Assembly: GCA_910584205.1 (NCBI GenBank) | Contig: CAJUAA010000009.1 | Coordinates: forward strand, 1-64,000 | Direction of reading: 5' to 3' | Source: an uncultured Lachnospiraceae bacterium | Lineage (GTDB): Bacteria; Bacillota; Clostridia; Lachnospirales; Lachnospiraceae | Length of the DNA stretch: 64,000 bases | Shown here: positions 24,754 through 32,198 of the stretch, piece by piece | How positions within the stretch are numbered: the stretch's first letter is position 1 | Layout of the letters: each line of letters begins with the position of its first letter | Program-made: the position numbers and the translations under genes | The notes under the pieces: model-generated | What the model was told of the DNA's origin: nothing | The model's input: the letters and a program-made list of their open reading frames with translations, nothing else | The model's database searches: none

Positions 24754-25212
24754 TTATCTGTTACCTGTGTTCTGACAATCCGTACAGTATCCGTAAAGCT
24801 TCACCTCATGATCCTGAATCTGAAATCCGGTCTCCCGCTCGATCCTGCTCTCAAATTCCTCCAGCAGATCTCCCCGAAATGACATGACGCGCCCGCATTT
24901 CACACAGATCAGATGATGGTGGTGATGGCTGACCTCGTCCTCGTAGACATGTCCCAGCTCATACCGCACATACCCGTCATCCAGATGGATCCTGTCAATG
25001 ATCTTTAACTCCAGAAGTATCTGGATTGTCCTGTATACCGTAGCAAGTCCGATGTCCGGACTGCTCACTCTCACTTTGTCATAAATCTCCTCTGCAGTCA
25101 GATGGCTGTCAGGCTCCATGGAAAGCACGGAAAGCACAGCAACCCGCTGTGTGGTCACTTTAAGCCCCTTTTCCCTGAGCAGGTTCTCAAATCCCTTCCT
25201 GTCCAACTGCAT
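24754..25212 (-). CDS. fur: Fur family transcriptional regulator
   Basis: 152 aa from the ATG at 25212 (MQLDRKGFENLLREKGLKVT) with GGGAGG before it. It has a winged helix (TTQRVAVLSVLSMEPDSHLT, GLATVYRTIQILLELKIIDR), then the metal-binding part SHHHHHLICVKCGRV and a C-terminal YGYCTDCQ that completes the structural zinc site. The five-His stretch HVYEDEVSHHHHH is typical of Fur and PerR groups, so iron, zinc or peroxide sensing cannot be separated by sequence alone. The nearby feoAB operon carries a clear Fur-type palindrome, so it is the likely repressor there. Confidence 0.9.
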   Translation of the reverse strand: MQLDRKGFENLLREKGLKVTTQRVAVLSVLSMEPDSHLTAEEIYDKVRVSSPDIGLATVYRTIQILLELKIIDRIHLDDGYVRYELGHVYEDEVSHHHHHLICVKCGRVMSFRGDLLEEFESRIERETGFQIQDHEVKLYGYCTDCQNTGNR

Positions 25213-25243
25213 AGTTCCTCCCGAATCCGTAAGCTCCCCCGAA

Positions 25244-25501
25244 TTATTTCCTGATCTCCACATCGTCCAGAAGCTGTTCAAAGACGCCCAGCAGCGCATC
25301 CAGCTCCTGTTCCTCCTCCACGATCTCGTACAGACTTTCCTGATCGCTGTCCCCGGCCGTATCCTTCAGGATCAGGCATTCGCCGTCTCCCTCCTCCGCG
25401 TCTGCCACCAGCAGGTAATTTTTCCCGTTCACACGGGTCTGCTCCAGAATACAGAATTCCACCGGTTTCCCGTTCTCATCCTGAAAGATCAGCTTTTCCA
25501 T
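25244..25501 (-). CDS. DUF1292 family protein
   Basis: 85 aa, strongly acidic: MEKLIFQDENGKPVEFCILE, TRVNGKNYLLVADAEE and EIVEEEQELDALLGVFEQLL. The family (YrzB-like) sits between ruvX and fur or mltG in many Firmicutes; its function is unknown. It lies seven bases after ruvX and 31 before the fur start, in one apparent operon. Confidence 0.85.
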   Translation of the reverse strand: MEKLIFQDENGKPVEFCILEQTRVNGKNYLLVADAEEGDGECLILKDTAGDSDQESLYEIVEEEQELDALLGVFEQLLDDVEIRK

Positions 25502-25507
25502 CCTGTT

Positions 25508-25936
25508 TCACTCCTTTATGCGCCTCGCATCCAGATATCCCTGCAGGATAAATACGGCTGCGATCCTGTCAATATATTCTTTCCTGTGTTCTCTGCGCAC
25601 GCCGCTCTCCATCAGCGTGCGGTTCGCTTCCACGGTCGTAAGACGTTCATCCCACATGACAACAGGCAGGCCTGTCCGCTTTTTCAGCATCTCTGCAAAT
25701 TCCAGCGATTTCTCAGCCCTGTCCCCTATGGTATTATTCATATTCTTCGGAAAACCAAGTACAATCTCCTCTACTTCGTATTCCCCGCACAGGGACTGTA
25801 TCCTGGCAAGCGTCTTACGAAGCTTGTTTTCCTGCGTCCGGCAGATCGTTTCCAGACCCTGCGCGGTCAGAAGAAGGCTGTCGCTGACCGCCACTCCCAC
25901 CGTTTTGGAGCCATAATCAAGTCCCATGATCCTCAT
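25508..25936 (-). CDS. ruvX: YqgF/RuvX family putative Holliday junction resolvase / rRNA maturation nuclease
   Basis: 142 aa from ATG at 25936 (MRIMGLDYGSKTVGVAVSDS), chosen because it has AAGGA at about nine bases; the upstream ATG at 25960 would add eight non-conserved residues. Motifs of the RNase H-like fold are all present: GLDYGSKTVGVAVSD, EEIVLGFPKNMNN, LPVVMWDERLTTVEAN and a final DRIAAVFILQGYLD with the catalytic Asp. In E. coli it processes the pre-16S rRNA 5' end. It follows ireB by four bases. Confidence 0.9.
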   Translation of the reverse strand: MRIMGLDYGSKTVGVAVSDSLLLTAQGLETICRTQENKLRKTLARIQSLCGEYEVEEIVLGFPKNMNNTIGDRAEKSLEFAEMLKKRTGLPVVMWDERLTTVEANRTLMESGVRREHRKEYIDRIAAVFILQGYLDARRIKE

Positions 25937-25940
25937 CTGA

Positions 25941-26219
25941 TCATTCCTTTTTTTCCACATACACTTTCAGAAGCTCTTCCACCAGCTCGTCCCGCTCCAC
26001 CTTCATAATCAGGCTTCTGGCTCCCTTATGGCTGGTGATATATGTGGGATCTCCGGACATAATGTAGCCGACGATCTGATTCACCGGATCATAGCCCTTC
26101 TCTGTCATCGCCTGATAGACCAGATGCAGCACCTCGCCGACTTCCAGTTCCTGATCGGACTGAATCTTAAAATACTGTGTATTTTCCAATCTTTTCATAG
26201 TCCTCACGTCCTTAACCAT
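25941..26219 (-). CDS. ireB: IreB family regulatory phosphoprotein (UPF0297)
   Basis: 92 aa with the family core NTQYFKIQ, EVGEVLHLVYQAMTEKGYDP, VNQIVGYIMSGDPTYITSHK and GARSLIMKVERDELVEELL. In Enterococcus IreB is a substrate of the PASTA kinase IreK and the phosphatase IreP, and it negatively controls cephalosporin resistance. The ATG at 26219 has AGGG seven bases before; a second ATG at 26198, nearer the conserved part, is a fair alternative. Position immediately upstream of ruvX is conserved in Firmicutes. Confidence 0.9.
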   Translation of the reverse strand: MVKDVRTMKRLENTQYFKIQSDQELEVGEVLHLVYQAMTEKGYDPVNQIVGYIMSGDPTYITSHKGARSLIMKVERDELVEELLKVYVEKKE

Positions 26220-26312
26220 AGTAAATCCCTGATTTATGTCCCGTACCCTTGCCAGACAAAATCAATGTCTCTTATTTCCTAGTTTACTATAATCTCATGT
26301 GAAATTCAATGT

Positions 26313-27638
26313 TTATTTTCTGTCATCATTTCCCAAAACGCCATATAATATGTCATCTTCCACGCATCTTTCCACATGAACCCGGCAAAAATGATTGGAA
26401 AGATCCTCTGTTCCCGGCACCGCCACCCGGACATACTCTTTTGTATGGCCGATCCGGCAGTCCTCGTCCTGCAGCCTGCAGGACTCCTCCATCAGCACCT
26501 CCACGGCCTGCCCGCACAGCCGGCTTACATAGGCGTGCCGGTTCTGTTCCGAGAGGCGCAGCAGCACATCGCTCCGCCTGGCCTTTACGTCCTCCGGCAC
26601 CTGATCCGGCATCCGGTCCGCCCGGGTTCCTTTTCTTCGGGAATATTTGAACACGTGGGTTTCATAAAATCGGATCTCCTCCAGAAACCGGACCGTCTGC
26701 GCGAATTCCTCCTCCGTCTCTCCCGGAAACCCGACGATCACATCCGTCGTAAGCGCCGGATGGTCGAAATGCGTGCGGAGGCGCCCGCAGCATTCGCGGA
26801 AATCCTGTACACTGTATCTCCGGTTCATCCGCTTCAGCGTAGCGTCGCAGCCGCTCTGAAGAGACAGGTGAAAATGCGGACAGAGCTTCTCTTCCCCGGC
26901 CAGGCTCTTTACAAATTCCTCCGTCATGATCCGCGGCTCCAGAGAACCCAGACGGATTCTGCGGATCCCTTCCACCTGGCCGACCCTGCGGATGACAGAC
27001 AGGAGGCCGTTTTCTTCCCCCGGCAGGTCCACGCCGTAGGAATCCAGATGAATCCCGGTCAGCACCACCTCCTGATAGCCCTGCCCTGCCAGCTTTTCCG
27101 CCTCCTCGGCAATGTCCGGAAGGCTTCTGCTTCTCATCCTCCCCCTCGTATAGGGAATAATGCAGTAGCTGCAGAACTGGTCGCAGCCGTCCTGAATCTT
27201 CATATACGCCCTTGTATGCCCGGACGTCCGGCCAGGAGAGAGGTTCTCGTATTCCCGTTCCCGAGCCATGTCATGGAGATAGAGCGCGTTCCCGGACCGG
27301 TTCCACTCCTCCAGGATATCCGGAAGCTTCGCTTTCTCATTGTTTCCGATCAGGATGTCCACCGCCGGGTCCTTCAGCAGTTCTTTTCCCGCCGACTGTA
27401 CGTAGCATCCCGCCGCCACCACCACCGCGTCCGGATTCCTCTTTTTCGCCCGGTGCAGCATCTGGCGGGATTTCCGGTCCGCCATATTGGTCACGCTGCA
27501 CGTATTGATGATATAAACGTCTGCTTTTTCTTCAAAAGGTACGATTTCATACCCACTGCGTTCCAGAAGCTCCTGCATGGCTTCGGTCTCGTAGGAATTT
27601 ACTTTGCATCCCAGATTGTGCAGCGCTGCTTTTTTCAT
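26313..27638 (-). CDS. mtaB: tRNA N6-threonylcarbamoyladenosine(37) methylthiotransferase MtaB
   Basis: 441 aa. N-terminal MTTase domain with the three cluster-binding cysteines (HNLGCKVNSYET, NTCSVTN, AAGCYVQ); radical SAM core with the CxxxCxxC site DGCDQFCSYCIIPYTRGR, then LTGIHLDSYGVD, LSLQSGCDATLKRMNRRY and TTDVIVGFPGETEEEF; a short C-terminal TRAM-like part. The KVNSYET signature separates MtaB from MiaB and RimO. It acts on ANN-decoding tRNAs. The divergent HPr-like gene starts about 100 bases away. Confidence 0.93.
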   Translation of the reverse strand: MKKAALHNLGCKVNSYETEAMQELLERSGYEIVPFEEKADVYIINTCSVTNMADRKSRQMLHRAKKRNPDAVVVAAGCYVQSAGKELLKDPAVDILIGNNEKAKLPDILEEWNRSGNALYLHDMAREREYENLSPGRTSGHTRAYMKIQDGCDQFCSYCIIPYTRGRMRSRSLPDIAEEAEKLAGQGYQEVVLTGIHLDSYGVDLPGEENGLLSVIRRVGQVEGIRRIRLGSLEPRIMTEEFVKSLAGEEKLCPHFHLSLQSGCDATLKRMNRRYSVQDFRECCGRLRTHFDHPALTTDVIVGFPGETEEEFAQTVRFLEEIRFYETHVFKYSRRKGTRADRMPDQVPEDVKARRSDVLLRLSEQNRHAYVSRLCGQAVEVLMEESCRLQDEDCRIGHTKEYVRVAVPGTEDLSNHFCRVHVERCVEDDILYGVLGNDDRK

Positions 27639-27668
27639 AGCCCCTCCCTGTTTTTTCTCAATTTCTCA

Positions 27669-27697
27669 TTGACTTTCTTCCCTGATATCTTTAATAT
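27669..27697 (+). promoter_or_regulatory. Promoter of the HPr-like gene
   Basis: TTGACT (27669-27674) and TAATAT (27692-27697) with a 17-base spacer, about 40 bases before the ATG at 27738, which has its own GCAAGGAGG ribosome site. Confidence 0.7.
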
Positions 27698-27737
27698 ATT
27701 AGTATGGAATGAAACCACAGGCAAGGAGGAACATACA

Positions 27738-27971
27738 ATGAAAACCGTTCATATTTCTTTAAATTCCATTGATAAAGTAAAAGCATTCGTAAATGAGATC
27801 ACGAAATTCGAAAATGACTTTGATCTGGTCTCCGGGCGCTACGTGATCGACGCCAAGTCCATCATGGGCATCTTCAGTCTGGATCTTTCCAAGCCCATCG
27901 AACTGAACATCCATTCCGAGACCAATGTCGACAAGATCCTCGAGGTCCTTTCCCCGTATATCGTCGACTGA
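27738..27971 (+). CDS. HPr-like protein lacking the catalytic histidine
   Basis: 77 aa. The part DAKSIMGIFSLDL matches the regulatory-serine loop of HPr (Ser41 here corresponds to Ser46), and strands VHISL and IELNIHSE fit the fold. The GLHARP catalytic loop is replaced by LNSIDKVKAFV, so it cannot carry phosphate on His15. This resembles Crh, which takes part in catabolite repression through the serine only. It is a single gene in its own transcript on the plus strand with a promoter and a terminator. Confidence 0.8.
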   Translation: MKTVHISLNSIDKVKAFVNEITKFENDFDLVSGRYVIDAKSIMGIFSLDLSKPIELNIHSETNVDKILEVLSPYIVD

Positions 27972-27987
27972 TCCACGGATGTCCCGG

Positions 27988-28013
27988 GCTGCCGTACCGA
28001 CGGCAGCTTTTTT
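27988..28013 (+). terminator. Terminator of the HPr-like gene
   Basis: GCTGCCGT, loop ACCG, ACGGCAGC, then TTTTTT: an 8-bp GC-rich stem with a T run, 17 bases after the HPr-like stop. The T run reaches the stop codon of the convergent thiI gene. Confidence 0.9.
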
Positions 28014-29190
28014 ACGTGATATCGATCACTTCCCGCCCGCCCAGGGCTTCTTTTACCATCTCTTCGATCTTCTCCGAAAGCGCCTGCTCCGACCTCCGAA
28101 TCCGCTCCACCTGGGGCTTTGTCACCGGATGCTTCGCCACAAAGGTGGTGCAGCAGTCTTCATAGGGCAGTATGGAGATCTCATAGGTATCGATCTTCTT
28201 CGCAACCGCCACAATGTCTTCCTTATCAAATGCGATCAGCGGACGGAACACCGGCAGGGTGCACACGTCGTTGGTCGCCGCAAGGCTCGGAACCGTCTGG
28301 CTCGCCACCTGCCCGATGCTCTCCCCGGTAACCAGCGCAAGGCACCCGGTCTCTTCCGCGATCTGCTGGGCGATCCGCATCATATAGCGGCGCATGATGA
28401 TCGTCAGTTCATCGTGGGGACACTGATCGTAGATATACATCTGGATATCCGTAAAATTGATGACATGAAGGCGGATCCGGCCGGTATAGCGCGCCACCTT
28501 TGCCGCCAGATCCACCACCTTCTGCTTCGCCCGCTCGCTGGTATAGGGAGGCGCGTGAAAATAGACGGCATCAATGTACACTCCGCGCCTGGCCACCATA
28601 TATCCTGCCACCGGACTGTCAATACCGCCGGACAGAAGGAGCATGGACCTCCCGTTGGTGCCAAGGGGCATGCCCCCCGGACCGGGGATCACCTCGGAAT
28701 AGATGCAGATCTGGCTGCGAAGCTCAATATGCAGCATCAGCTCCGGATCGTGCACATCCACAGACAGGTTCGGAAACGCCTCCAGAAGCCTTCCTCCCAG
28801 CTCCGCGTTGACCTCCATGGACGTCATGGGGAAGTTTTTATTGGCGCGGCGGGTATGGATCTTGAACGTCTTTTTTTCCTCTCCGTACAGTCTGCGCATA
28901 TAGTCCGTCACGTCCCCGGACAGGGCTTCGAACCCCCGGTCCTCCACCAGCACCACCGGGCAGATGCCCACGATGCCGAAGACTCTCTGAAGGGCGGCAA
29001 CCGCTTCCTCATAATCGAACGATCCATCTGCCTCCACATAGATCCGCCCCTGTTCCTTCGTGATCCGAAAGGTGCCTTCCACATCGGACAGCACCTGTTT
29101 CATACGCGCCACCAGCGCGTCTTCAAACACGTAACGGTTCTTTCCCTTTACTCCGATCTCTCCGTATTTAATCAAAAATGCCTGAAACAT
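28012..29190 (-). CDS. thiI: tRNA 4-thiouridine synthetase ThiI
   Basis: 392 aa. The N-terminal ferredoxin-like plus THUMP domains (FLIKYGEIGVKGKNRYVFED; KTFKIHTRRANKNFPMTSME) are followed by a PP-loop adenylation domain, LLLSGGIDSPVAGYMVARRG, with VTGESIGQVASQT and ILPYEDCCTTFVAKHPVTKP. There is no C-terminal rhodanese domain, which is usual in Gram-positives, where sulfur comes from a dedicated cysteine desulfurase; that gene is directly upstream. It makes s4U8 in tRNA. Confidence 0.95.
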   Translation of the reverse strand: MFQAFLIKYGEIGVKGKNRYVFEDALVARMKQVLSDVEGTFRITKEQGRIYVEADGSFDYEEAVAALQRVFGIVGICPVVLVEDRGFEALSGDVTDYMRRLYGEEKKTFKIHTRRANKNFPMTSMEVNAELGGRLLEAFPNLSVDVHDPELMLHIELRSQICIYSEVIPGPGGMPLGTNGRSMLLLSGGIDSPVAGYMVARRGVYIDAVYFHAPPYTSERAKQKVVDLAAKVARYTGRIRLHVINFTDIQMYIYDQCPHDELTIIMRRYMMRIAQQIAEETGCLALVTGESIGQVASQTVPSLAATNDVCTLPVFRPLIAFDKEDIVAVAKKIDTYEISILPYEDCCTTFVAKHPVTKPQVERIRRSEQALSEKIEEMVKEALGGREVIDIT

Positions 29191-29207
29191 CTTTTTCTTC
29201 CTTTCTC

Positions 29208-30362
29208 TTACCGCCGTACATACCGGCGCAGCATGGGCAGCAGCCGTTCCAGTTCCCGCAGGCAGTGATCGATCTCTTCTTCCCCCGTCTCAAAACTGAA
29301 GCTGAACCGAAGGGTGCTTCCAAGCAGCTCTTTTTTCAGTTGAATGCTTTGAAGGGTACGGCTCACCGCCGGTTTATTGGAAGAGCAGGCGGAACCCGCC
29401 GACGCATAGATCCCCTGTTCCTCCAGCGCGTGAAGAAGCACCTCGCTTCGTACCCCTTCAAAGCTGACGCTCACGATATGCGGCGCGCCCGCCCGCCCTT
29501 CCGGCCCGTTGACCGTCGTCCCGTCCAGCGCCCGGACCCCGGATACGAACCGTTCCTTTAATTGATACATCCGGTCAATCTTCTCATCCAGCCCCTCATA
29601 GCAGGCTTTTGCCGCTTCCGCGATCCCGGCAATTCCCGGCACATTCTCCGTACCGGAACGCAGCCCTTTCTGCTGCTCTCCGCCGAAGATCACGGGACGG
29701 ATTTTCGCCTTCTCGTTGACATAGAGGACTCCCGTCCCCTTGGGCCCATGGATCTTGTGGCCGCTTATGGACAGCAGGTCGATCCCCGTTTTCTTTGGAT
29801 AGATCCGGTATTTTCCATAGGACTGTATGGCGTCCACATGAAACAGCGGTTTTCGTTCCCTCGCCTTTAAGAGCCCGGCGATCTCTTCCAGCGGCTGTAC
29901 GGACCCGATCTCATTGTTGACGTGCATGACCGACACCAGTATGGTTTCGTCGCAGAGGGCCTCTCTCAGCGCCTCCAGAGAGACGACGCCCGCCCGGTCC
30001 ACCGGAAGGCAGGTCACCCGGAAGCCCTGGCTTTCCAGGTGCTTCAGGGGATTCTGTACGGAGGGGTGCTCGATGGCGGTGGTAATCAGATGTTTTCCCG
30101 CCCTCTGGTTGGCAAGCGCCGTCCCCAGGACCGCCAGGTTGTTGGACTCGGTTCCGCCGGATGTAAAATAGATCTCTTTTTCATTCACTTTCAGGCTGCC
30201 CGCAAAAAATTCCCTGGCCGCCCGTATATGCCGTTCCGCCTCCACGCCCTTTGTATGGAGCGAAGAAGGATTTCCGTAATCCTCCCGCATGACCCGGACC
30301 ATCAGGTCGGTCACCTGTTCCAGGCAGCGGGTGGTGGCAGAATTATCCAGATATGCTTCCAT
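29208..30362 (-). CDS. Cysteine desulfurase (NifS/NifZ-like)
   Basis: 384 aa, class V aminotransferase fold. Visible are the N-terminal AYLDNSATTR, TSGGTESNNLAVLG, HVDAIQSYGKYRI, the PLP lysine in SISGHKIHGPKGTG and the mobile catalytic cysteine in SAGSACSSNKPAVSR. It provides sulfane sulfur to ThiI, whose gene follows after 17 bases; this pairing is the Bacillus nifZ-thiI arrangement. It starts three bases after the rsmE stop. Confidence 0.93.
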   Translation of the reverse strand: MEAYLDNSATTRCLEQVTDLMVRVMREDYGNPSSLHTKGVEAERHIRAAREFFAGSLKVNEKEIYFTSGGTESNNLAVLGTALANQRAGKHLITTAIEHPSVQNPLKHLESQGFRVTCLPVDRAGVVSLEALREALCDETILVSVMHVNNEIGSVQPLEEIAGLLKARERKPLFHVDAIQSYGKYRIYPKKTGIDLLSISGHKIHGPKGTGVLYVNEKAKIRPVIFGGEQQKGLRSGTENVPGIAGIAEAAKACYEGLDEKIDRMYQLKERFVSGVRALDGTTVNGPEGRAGAPHIVSVSFEGVRSEVLLHALEEQGIYASAGSACSSNKPAVSRTLQSIQLKKELLGSTLRFSFSFETGEEEIDHCLRELERLLPMLRRYVRR

Positions 30363-30365
30363 TGT

Positions 30366-31130
30366 CTATTCCTCCAGTTGAAACATCAGCACGGACAGGA
30401 TGCACAGCCCGGCCGTCTCCGTCCGCAGAATCCGCTTTCCCAGCGTCAGGGGAACCGCCCCCGCCTCCATGGCGGACGCCACCTCTTCCTTCTCAAATCC
30501 GCCCTCCGGGCCGATCAGGATGCCCACCGACCGTCCCCGCTCTATGCCCGCCAGCACGTTTCGGCTCTGTTCCATGGCCGTCCCGGCTCCGTCCTTCAGC
30601 AGTTCCTGCGCGCACTCATACGGAATCAGGCACACGTCCAGCCCGGACGCCTGACGGACCGCGTCCGCAAAACCCGTCACAGGACAGACTGTCGGGATCA
30701 CCGCCCTTCCGGACTGCTTTGCAGCGCTCTCGGCGACGGCCTGCCAGCGTTTCTGCCTGCTGTCCGCCTTTTTCCCGTCCAGCTTCACCACGCATCTTCT
30801 GGACGCCACCGGCACCACTGCCGAGGCTCCCAGCTCCACCGCCTTCTGGATGATCAGTTCCATCTTATCCCCCTTGGGAAGTCCCTGGAACAGAACGATC
30901 CTGGAGGGAAGTTCCGACGCCACCCGCCTTTTTTCCACAATCCCCGCCCGGACCCGGTTGTCCGAACAGGCGTCTACCCGGCACAGATACTCATTTCCAA
31001 AACCGTCGCATACGGTCAGCGTCTCCCCCTGCTTCATGCGCAGGACGTTCCGGATGTGGTTCACGTCGCCGCCCCGGATGTCCACATGATCCTCCTGTAC
31101 CTGATCCGGTTCCACAAAAAAATGATACAT
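30366..31130 (-). CDS. rsmE: 16S rRNA (uracil1498-N3)-methyltransferase RsmE
   Basis: 254 aa. An N-terminal PUA-like part (HIRNVLRMKQGETLTVCDGF) precedes a SPOUT domain with LPKGDKMELIIQKAVELGAS, ILIGPEGGFEKEE and the trefoil-knot LTLGKRILRTETAGLCILSV. It follows prmA by three bases, the common prmA-rsmE pairing, and has normal length. Confidence 0.93.
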   Translation of the reverse strand: MYHFFVEPDQVQEDHVDIRGGDVNHIRNVLRMKQGETLTVCDGFGNEYLCRVDACSDNRVRAGIVEKRRVASELPSRIVLFQGLPKGDKMELIIQKAVELGASAVVPVASRRCVVKLDGKKADSRQKRWQAVAESAAKQSGRAVIPTVCPVTGFADAVRQASGLDVCLIPYECAQELLKDGAGTAMEQSRNVLAGIERGRSVGILIGPEGGFEKEEVASAMEAGAVPLTLGKRILRTETAGLCILSVLMFQLEE

Positions 31131-31133
31131 CTC

Positions 31134-32096
31134 CTACTCCTGATCCTTCCGTGCGGTGACCGATACCCATTCCCCCTGACGGGTAACCTCCAGTACGGTA
31201 AGGCCTGCGCGCTTCACCGCCTCCACCACGGTCTCTTCCTTATTGTCAATGATCCCGGAAGTGATATAGATACCGCCCTTCTTCAGATGGGCCGCCGCCG
31301 CCGGCGTCAGCGGCACCAGCACTTCCGCAAGGATGTTGGCGACCACCATATCGCAGGTTCCATACCCCACCAGCTCCTGGATCTTCCGGTCGTCGATGAG
31401 ATTGCCCTCGATCACCGTAAACTGCTCTTCGGCGATGCCGTTTACTTCCATATTTTCCTTCGACGCACTGATGGCGCAGGGGTCCAGATCCGTTCCGACC
31501 GCCCTTACCGCCCCCAGTTTCAGGGCCACGATGGACAGGATGCCGCTCCCGGTGCCCACATCCAGAAGGACCGTCTGGTCCGTCACATACTTCCGGATCT
31601 GGCGGATACACAGCTGGGTCGTCTCATGCATCCCGGTGCCGAAAGCGGTCCCCGGATCGATCTGGATCAAAAGCTTTCCCTGATCTTCCGGCTTCACATC
31701 CTCCCAGGACGGTTTGATCAGAATGTCATCCACGGAAAACTGGTGAAAATATTCCTTCCAGTTATTGATCCAGTCCTTGTCCTCCGTCTGGGACGCCTCG
31801 ATCATACCGGAACCCACATCCACGCCCCAGCCGCGGATCTCATCCAGCCCATTCTGCACGGCCGCCAGAATCGCCCCGTTGTCCTGTTCCGGCTCCAGAT
31901 AAAAGCTGATGCGCGCAACGCCGTCATCCTCCGGGCCTTCCGGGAAAATGTCCACGAACATCCGGGACCGGTCCTGCTCGGACAGGGGCACCCGGTCTTC
32001 AATCTCGATCCCTTCGATCCCCACATCCATCATCATGCTGCTGATCATATCTTCCGCTTCCGTCGTCGTTGTCAGCGTATATTTATTCCATCTCAC
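31134..32096 (-). CDS. prmA: Ribosomal protein L11 methyltransferase PrmA
   Basis: 320 aa. The N-terminal L11-recognition domain is followed by a SAM-binding domain: GTAFGTGMHETTQLCIRQI, VLLDVGTGSGILSIVALKLG, VGTDLDPCAISASKENMEVN and VVANILAEVLVPLTPAAAAH. It trimethylates L11. The ATG at 32096 follows GGAGGAAAAAACGGTGAG; a GTG two codons upstream is possible. It heads the prmA-rsmE-cysteine desulfurase-thiI run. Confidence 0.95.
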   Translation of the reverse strand: MRWNKYTLTTTTEAEDMISSMMMDVGIEGIEIEDRVPLSEQDRSRMFVDIFPEGPEDDGVARISFYLEPEQDNGAILAAVQNGLDEIRGWGVDVGSGMIEASQTEDKDWINNWKEYFHQFSVDDILIKPSWEDVKPEDQGKLLIQIDPGTAFGTGMHETTQLCIRQIRKYVTDQTVLLDVGTGSGILSIVALKLGAVRAVGTDLDPCAISASKENMEVNGIAEEQFTVIEGNLIDDRKIQELVGYGTCDMVVANILAEVLVPLTPAAAAHLKKGGIYITSGIIDNKEETVVEAVKRAGLTVLEVTRQGEWVSVTARKDQE

Positions 32097-32151
32097 CGTT
32101 TTTTCCTCCTTCTGTCCCGGATCCGTTTGTCCATGCGACCTATCTTAACAT

Positions 32152-32182
32152 AAAAGCGGGAGGATTTCAACCATCCCCCCGC
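32152..32182 (-). terminator. Terminator after feoB
   Basis: On the minus strand GCGGGGGGAT, loop GGTTGAA, ATCCTCCCGC, then TTTTATG. It lies 17 bases after the feoB stop and isolates feoAB from prmA. Confidence 0.75.
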
Positions 32183-32198
32183 ATGCACCGCCGGCATG

